Of a stretch of 8,611 bases of DNA, positions 6,243 through 8,611 are shown one piece after another. Below the pieces are notes generated by a model. It searched no databases. It was not told the DNA's origin and saw only the letters and a list, made by a program, of their open reading frames with translations. The translations under genes were made by a program, and so were the position numbers. Position 1 is the stretch's first letter. The number at the start of each line of letters is the position of its first letter. Source of the stretch: Minisyncoccota bacterium. GTDB lineage: Bacteria; Patescibacteriota; Minisyncoccia; UBA6257; 2-01-FULL-56-20. The DNA lies in NCBI GenBank assembly GCA_031291905.1, contig JARLIC010000050.1:1-8611 (forward strand), given 5' to 3'.

Positions 6243-6270
6243 TTGACCATTGGCGCCCATCTGCTATAAT
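6243..6270 (+). promoter_or_regulatory. rpsB-tsf promoter, predicted near-leaderless
   Basis: TTGACC (6243-6248), 16-bp spacer, and a perfect TATAAT (6265-6270). The start is expected at 6277-6279, one to three bases before the rpsB ATG at 6280. There is no Shine-Dalgarno site and no room for an S2-binding leader. Confidence 0.75.
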
Positions 6271-6279
6271 CTCTTGCAT

Positions 6280-7104
6280 ATGTCAGACGAACCATTGATG
6301 GAAACCGAGCAGGAGGCGCAGCAGTCGGGATACCCGGCCGAGGCATCGCGTGAAATGATGGACGCGGGTGTTTTTTATGGCCGCAAAAAGAGCAAGACGA
6401 ATCCGAAAATGAAGCAGTTCGTCATCGCGAACCGCGGCGGCATCGAGATCATCAATCTTCAGAAGACGGAAGAGGCGATGGAGGCCGCGTCGGCGTTCGT
6501 AAAAGAGAAGGTTCGCAATAACGGCATGGTGCTTCTTGTGGGAACCATTCCGGCGGCGGAGGCGACCATTATGGCCATGGCGGAGAAGTTCGGCCTTCCG
6601 TACGTGACGGGACGCTGGGTAGGTGGTTCGGTCACCAACTTCCGCAATATTTCGAAGCGCGTCGAGTATATGAAGAAGCTTCGCATCGATTTCGCGGCGC
6701 ATGCGCTCGACAAGTACACCAAGAAAGAGCGTTTGGAGATGGAGCGCGAGATGAACCGCTTGAAGGAGCTCGTCGGCGGTCTTGAAGCGATGACGCGCGA
6801 GCCGGATGTCATGGTGGTCATCGATCCGGTGATGCACGACACCGCGGTGCGCGAAGCGATCGTCAAAAAAATCCCGGTGGTGGCGCTTGCGAACGTGGAT
6901 GCGAATCCCGATGCAATCGATTACCTCGTTCCGGGCAACGATAAAGCGAAACTGAGCATCGAGTGGTTCCTCGGCAAGATCGCGACGGCAGTGGAAGAGG
7001 GAATGAAGGCGCGCGCGGCGGTGGCTGCCGCGGCAAAGCAGGCTTCCGAGGAAGCGGCCGCAAAGATGGCGGCGGTTGCGGGGGAGCTGAAGCCTCAGAA
7101 GTAA
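6280..7104 (+). CDS. rpsB: 30S ribosomal protein S2
   Basis: Small-subunit ribosomal protein at the head-body junction, needed with S1 for mRNA binding in most bacteria. The 274-residue product shows AGVFYGRKKSKTNPKM (29-44, family form AGVHFGHxxxxWNPKM), IEIINLQKT (55-63), GRWVGGSVTNF (111-121), and the C-terminal IDPVMHDTAVREA with IPVVAL and the IDYLVPGNDKAKLSIEW block (213-229). The ATG at 6280 sits ten bases after a consensus -10 box; an in-frame ATG at 6250 is inside the promoter and is rejected. About 25 extra residues precede the core, and the C-terminus is an Ala-rich helix (243-267). HFGH to FYGR and the change of the usual VDTN to NVDAN are lineage-type substitutions. Followed by tsf, the classic pairing. 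Confidence 0.97.
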   Translation: MSDEPLMETEQEAQQSGYPAEASREMMDAGVFYGRKKSKTNPKMKQFVIANRGGIEIINLQKTEEAMEAASAFVKEKVRNNGMVLLVGTIPAAEATIMAMAEKFGLPYVTGRWVGGSVTNFRNISKRVEYMKKLRIDFAAHALDKYTKKERLEMEREMNRLKELVGGLEAMTREPDVMVVIDPVMHDTAVREAIVKKIPVVALANVDANPDAIDYLVPGNDKAKLSIEWFLGKIATAVEEGMKARAAVAAAAKQASEEAAAKMAAVAGELKPQK

Positions 7105-7137
7105 TCGGAAGGAAACCAACATATCACAATCGTAATC

Positions 7138-7599
7138 ATGGCAGACTTAAAAAAAGTCACTACGGAGGACGTCCAAAAACTGAGGGAGGCGACGAGCGCG
7201 GGCGTGATGGATTGCAGGAAGGCGCTCATTGAGGCGGAAGGCGATTTTGAGCGCGCAAAAGCGATCATCGGCGAGAAAGGATTGGCGAAGGTTGAAAAGC
7301 GCGCCGGTCGCGAGACGGGCGCGGGCCTTGTGGAGTCGTACGTGCACAACGAACGCATCGGTGTCCTTTTGGATGTCCGTGCGGAGACCGATTTCGTCGT
7401 TCGCTCGGAGCCGTTCCGCGCGCTCGCGCACGACCTTGCAATGCATATTGCGGCCGCCGCGCCGGAGACCGTCGAGGAACTTCTTGCACAGCCCTATGTG
7501 AAGGACGAATCCAAGACCGTGAAGGACGTCATCGGCGAGGTGATCGCCAAAGTTGGCGAGAACGTTTCCGTCAGCAAGTTCTTCCGCCTGGAGGTATAA
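7138..7599 (+). CDS. tsf: Elongation factor Ts (short form)
   Basis: Nucleotide exchange factor that releases GDP from EF-Tu. The 153-residue product has the N-terminal UBA-like three-helix domain with LREATSAGVMDCRKAL (15-30) and the EAEGDFERA stretch, the linker KGLAKVEKRAGRETGAGLVES, and the core motif AETDFV (82-87) that contacts the EF-Tu magnesium region, ending with VGENVSVSKF (139-148). It has only one core subdomain, like the 196-residue Thermus protein but shorter still, against 283 residues in E. coli; coiled-coil and duplicate subdomains are missing. Such forms act as dimers in Thermus, and the same is inferred here. The start has no Shine-Dalgarno site at normal distance: GGAAGGAAA (7107-7115) lies 22 bases upstream. 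Same operon as rpsB, 33-base gap. Confidence 0.96.
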   Translation: MADLKKVTTEDVQKLREATSAGVMDCRKALIEAEGDFERAKAIIGEKGLAKVEKRAGRETGAGLVESYVHNERIGVLLDVRAETDFVVRSEPFRALAHDLAMHIAAAAPETVEELLAQPYVKDESKTVKDVIGEVIAKVGENVSVSKFFRLEV

Positions 7600-7600
7600 T
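7595..7600 (+). promoter_or_regulatory. Possible -10 box over the tsf stop codon
   Basis: A perfect TATAAT spans the tsf stop. It could serve the gene at 7644, but no convincing -35 box is found at 16-18 bp (7572-7577 reads CAGCAA), and no TG extension is present. Read-through from the rpsB promoter is equally possible. Confidence 0.25.
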
Positions 7601-7637
7601 GGCCGAGGACGGCAAATTCCAAGCTTCAAACAGCTAA
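7599..7637 (+). other. 12-codon open frame between tsf and the next gene
   Basis: ATG at 7599 overlaps the tsf TAA as TAATG and reads MAEDGKFQASNS before a TAA at 7635-7637, six bases ahead of the ATG at 7644. The chain of stop/start contacts could pass ribosomes from tsf to the next gene by reinitiation. No Shine-Dalgarno site (GGAGG at 7590-7594 is 4 bases upstream, which might serve). It may be chance. Confidence 0.25.
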
Positions 7638-7643
7638 ATACCA

Positions 7644-8015
7644 ATGGTAGAATTCATTTTCTCCACAATATTGATGCTTTGCCTCGGCACCGTGCTTTAT
7701 CTTACGGTGCGGGCTTTGCCGCGCATCGAGGAGGCGCCCGCGGGCGAAGGGGAGGTTCCCAAGAACCTCTTCGAGCGCTGGGCGCATTCCGAACTTCCCG
7801 AAAAGATCGACGCCGCGTTCAGCGGATTCATGCTAAAGTTTTTGCGGCGCGTGAAGATCATCGTCCTGCGCATCGACAACGCGATCGCGAAAGGCCTTCG
7901 TAAGGTCCAGCCGCAGGAGAACCGCGCGAACACAAGCATTGATTTTAAGGAGATATCGGGGCAGAATACAGAAGACGTCGAACGCAAAGATGCGGACGGC
8001 GGCGATAAAAAGTAA
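7644..8015 (+). CDS. One-helix membrane protein of unknown function
   Basis: No firm family assignment. The 123-residue product starts with a membrane helix (about 3-23, FIFSTILMLCLGTVLYLTV), a short acidic/Pro linker, then an amphipathic, basic region LKFLRRVKIIVLRIDNAIAK (about 64-83) that could lie on the membrane or pair as a helix, and a polar, charged, probably disordered tail rich in Glu/Asp/Lys. The pattern resembles small single-pass proteins that I recall as common in Parcubacteria, but this is memory rather than a search. The first Met (7644) is adopted because it starts exactly at the membrane helix. It follows tsf by 44 bases and ends two bases before tRNA-Tyr, so it is probably co-transcribed with both. 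Confidence 0.7.
   Translation: MVEFIFSTILMLCLGTVLYLTVRALPRIEEAPAGEGEVPKNLFERWAHSELPEKIDAAFSGFMLKFLRRVKIIVLRIDNAIAKGLRKVQPQENRANTSIDFKEISGQNTEDVERKDADGGDKK
7939..7967 (+). promoter_or_regulatory. Weak candidate tRNA promoter inside the upstream gene
   Basis: TTGATT (7939-7944), 17-bp spacer, CAGAAT (7962-7967), both four-of-six matches, inside the 3' part of the preceding gene. It could give the tRNA its own transcript beginning near 7974, about 44 bases before the tRNA 5' end. Weak evidence. Confidence 0.25.
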
Positions 8016-8017
8016 TT

Positions 8018-8101
8018 GCGTCGGTGGCGGAGTGGTCAATCGCAAAAGACTGTAAATCTTTCGCCCATTGGGCTACGCAGGTTCGAATCCTGCCCGACGC
8101 A
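8018..8101 (+). tRNA. tRNA-Tyr (anticodon GTA)
   Basis: Class II tRNA that folds completely: acceptor stem GCGTCGG (8018-8024) with CCGACGC (8094-8100), D stem GCG/CGC (8027-8029 with 8041-8043), anticodon stem AAAGA/TCTTT (8045-8049 with 8057-8061) with loop CTGTAAA and anticodon GTA at 8052-8054, long variable arm GCCC-ATT-GGGC (8063-8073), T stem GCAGG/CCTGC (8077-8081 with 8089-8093) with loop TTCGAAT, discriminator A8101. The long variable arm is typical of bacterial tRNA-Tyr. The gene does not encode CCA (the next bases are CAG), so a CCA-adding enzyme is required. The 5' end is two bases after the stop codon of the preceding gene. Confidence 0.97.
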
Positions 8102-8102
8102 C
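8084..8102 (+). repeat. Direct repeat copy 1 (tRNA-Tyr 3' end), possible attL
   Basis: CGAATCCTGCCCGACGCAC, covering the T-loop 3' half, T stem, acceptor strand and discriminator of tRNA-Tyr. It is identical over 19 bases to 8252-8270, 168 bases downstream. Confidence 0.85.
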
Positions 8103-8150
8103 AGCAACATAAAAACCGGCACGAGCCGGTTTTTATGTTGCTGCTGTTTT
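8102..8150 (+). terminator. tRNA-Tyr terminator with perfect 19-bp inverted repeat
   Basis: 8102-8120 is the exact reverse complement of 8125-8143, with an ACGA loop. The core is CCGGC-ACGA-GCCGG followed by five T's, and the A5 on the left makes it work on either strand. The arms extend well beyond what termination needs. It starts directly at the base after the tRNA discriminator. Confidence 0.88.
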
Positions 8151-8155
8151 GAGTA

Positions 8156-8259
8156 AGGATTCGAACGGCGGAATTGATTTTCCCAGCAGGGAAAATCAAT
8201 GAGCCGGTGCCCAGCCCAAACGCGAGCGACGGCGAGCGTTTGAGGCGCGGGCGAATCCT
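8156..8259. repeat. Palindrome-rich spacer bounded by short inverted repeats
   Basis: AGGATTCG (8156-8163) and CGAATCCT (8252-8259) are exact reverse complements and bound a 104-base segment. Inside are a perfect 12-bp hairpin ATTGATTTTCCC/GGGAAAATCAAT with AGCA loop (8173-8200), and CAAACGC/GCGTTTG (8217-8223 with 8236-8242). The left end, GGATTCGAAC (8157-8166), is an inverted copy of the tRNA T-arm GTTCGAATCC (8081-8090). No plausible protein is encoded. It could be a miniature palindromic element, recombination junction or structured RNA; the class is undetermined. Confidence 0.55.
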
Positions 8260-8272
8260 GCCCGACGCACCA
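8226..8272 (+). pseudogene. Displaced tRNA-Tyr 3' end with encoded CCA (possible attR or tRNA remnant)
   Basis: 8252-8270 repeats the tRNA 3' end exactly and is followed by CA, so discriminator A8269 is followed by CCA (8270-8272). The T arm can still form as GCGGG/CCTGC (8247-8251 with 8257-8261, one G-T) around a 5-base loop that lacks the two T's of the intact gene. GCGACGG at 8226-8232 matches the tRNA 5' acceptor strand in six of seven bases and could pair with 8262-8268. D and anticodon arms are missing. Either the original 3' end of the tRNA gene displaced by an insertion, or an internally deleted second tRNA-Tyr. The 3' part (8252-8272) is certain; the 5' limit is a guess. Confidence 0.6.
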
Positions 8273-8301
8273 TTGAATTTTCACGCGGTTTCGCATAGGA
8301 T
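8273..8301 (+). promoter_or_regulatory. Promoter of the right-edge orphan gene
   Basis: TTGAAT (8273-8278), 17-bp spacer, TAGGAT (8296-8301). The -35 box begins at the base after the CCA of the displaced tRNA end. The leader (from about 8308) holds a small TCTCC/GGAGA hairpin (8318-8322 with 8329-8333) and the Shine-Dalgarno site AAGGTGG (8337-8343), six bases before ATG 8350. Confidence 0.5.
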
Positions 8302-8349
8302 ACGGATAGAATCGGTTTCTCCCAAAACGGAGAGGAAAGGTGGATATAA

Positions 8350-8611
8350 ATGGAAGCAGTATCACCGCATCAGCAGCAACCGTTGCGGATCACCGCGGCG
8401 TTCGAAGCCTCAAAGCGCGATGACGTGCTTGTGAAGGTCGCCGCAAGGAATGGCACAACCTATGTCGTTTCGCTTGGCGAGTTGCGCGGCGCGGAATATC
8501 TGAAGTTGCCGCCGGGTTCGGTGATCGGACTGGCCGATACCGCGATCCAGTGCGCCGACGATGGTCCGGAGCCATCCCGGGAGCTTGTGACCTATCCCTG
8601 GAGTTACCGGA
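8350..8611 (+). CDS. Unknown protein, 3'-truncated by the window edge
   Basis: ATG 8350 is followed by 87 open codons to the window end with no stop, so the true length is unknown. The start is fixed by AAGGTGG six bases upstream. The visible sequence begins MEAVSPHQQQPLRITAAFEA, continues with KRDDVLVKVAARNGTTYVVS (about 23-42, strand-like), then GELRGAEYLKLPPGSVIGLA and a Pro/acidic stretch ending in PWSYR. No signal peptide, membrane segment or known motif is recognised. The alternating hydrophobic pattern suggests a beta-rich cytoplasmic protein, but no function can be given. Its architecture (own promoter, hairpin in the leader, strong Shine-Dalgarno site) matches the two orphan genes between mraY and rpsB. 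Confidence 0.65.
   Translation, partial: MEAVSPHQQQPLRITAAFEASKRDDVLVKVAARNGTTYVVSLGELRGAEYLKLPPGSVIGLADTAIQCADDGPEPSRELVTYPWSYR

Noticed and set aside
5549..6298. 249-residue plus-strand frame overlapping the orphan gene and rpsB start
   Set aside because: It crosses two strong terminators and the rpsB promoter and lacks a ribosome-binding site; the 5685 frame has all signals.
6283..7122. 279-residue minus-strand frame opposite rpsB
   Set aside because: Shadow of S2; composition dominated by Arg, Leu and His with no start signals.
8217..8242. Possible CRISPR-type or tandem repeat in the GC-rich GCGAGCG stretch
   Set aside because: Only one short inverted repeat and an imperfect GCGAGCG echo are present; no repeat-spacer periodicity anywhere in the window.
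7945..8365. Minus-strand frames across tRNA-Tyr (reading GRIRTC or GQDSNLRSP)
   Set aside because: These are familiar artefacts of translating a tRNA gene in reverse; they run through the tRNA and its terminator.

Overview
The window reads as part of a GC-rich chromosome from a Candidate Phyla Radiation / Patescibacteria bacterium, most likely of the Parcubacteria (Paceibacteria) type. The supporting signs are: a CxxC-x17-CxxC zinc-ribbon protein at the left edge (a family common in this group), a DnaX with only the gamma-type domains, an unusually short EF-Ts, a divergent S2 with GVFYGR in place of GVHFGH, tight gene packing and very short leaders. The taxonomic call is an inference; no rRNA is present.

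Layout. Bases 2-484 hold the 3' end of the zinc-ribbon gene, which converges on dnaX (minus strand, 505-1620) through a shared 22-nt spacer that can fold as a two-way terminator. dnaX and scpA diverge from a 62-bp gap whose two sigma70-like promoters physically overlap. A plus-strand run follows: scpA (1683-2447), scpB (2444-3046, ATGA overlap), a membrane-anchored D,D-carboxypeptidase (3061-4116) and mraY (4138-5220, GTG start). This run combines chromosome condensation with peptidoglycan synthesis and maturation. Two small orphan genes come next, each with its own promoter, Shine-Dalgarno site and terminator: a 91-residue, three-helix membrane protein (5299-5574) and a cysteine-containing soluble protein of 159 residues (5685-6164). 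Then comes a translation block: rpsB (6280-7104), tsf (7138-7599), a conserved-looking one-helix membrane protein (7644-8015), and tRNA-Tyr(GTA) (8018-8101), which begins two bases after the preceding stop codon and ends in a perfect 19-bp terminator stem.

The most interesting stretch is 8084-8272. The last 19 bases of the tRNA gene region (8084-8102) recur exactly at 8252-8270, and the second copy is followed by the CA that completes a genomic CCA tail, which the functional tRNA gene lacks. The bases between contain three inverted repeats and an inverted copy of the T-arm. This is the classic footprint of something having entered a tRNA 3' end, or of a decayed second tRNA. An unknown gene with a strong Shine-Dalgarno site starts just beyond it (8350) and runs off the right edge.

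A recurrent contrast is that the housekeeping transcription units (dnaX, scpA, rpsB) have -10 boxes so close to the start codon that their mRNAs should be leaderless or nearly so, whereas the three orphan genes have real leaders with strong Shine-Dalgarno sites.
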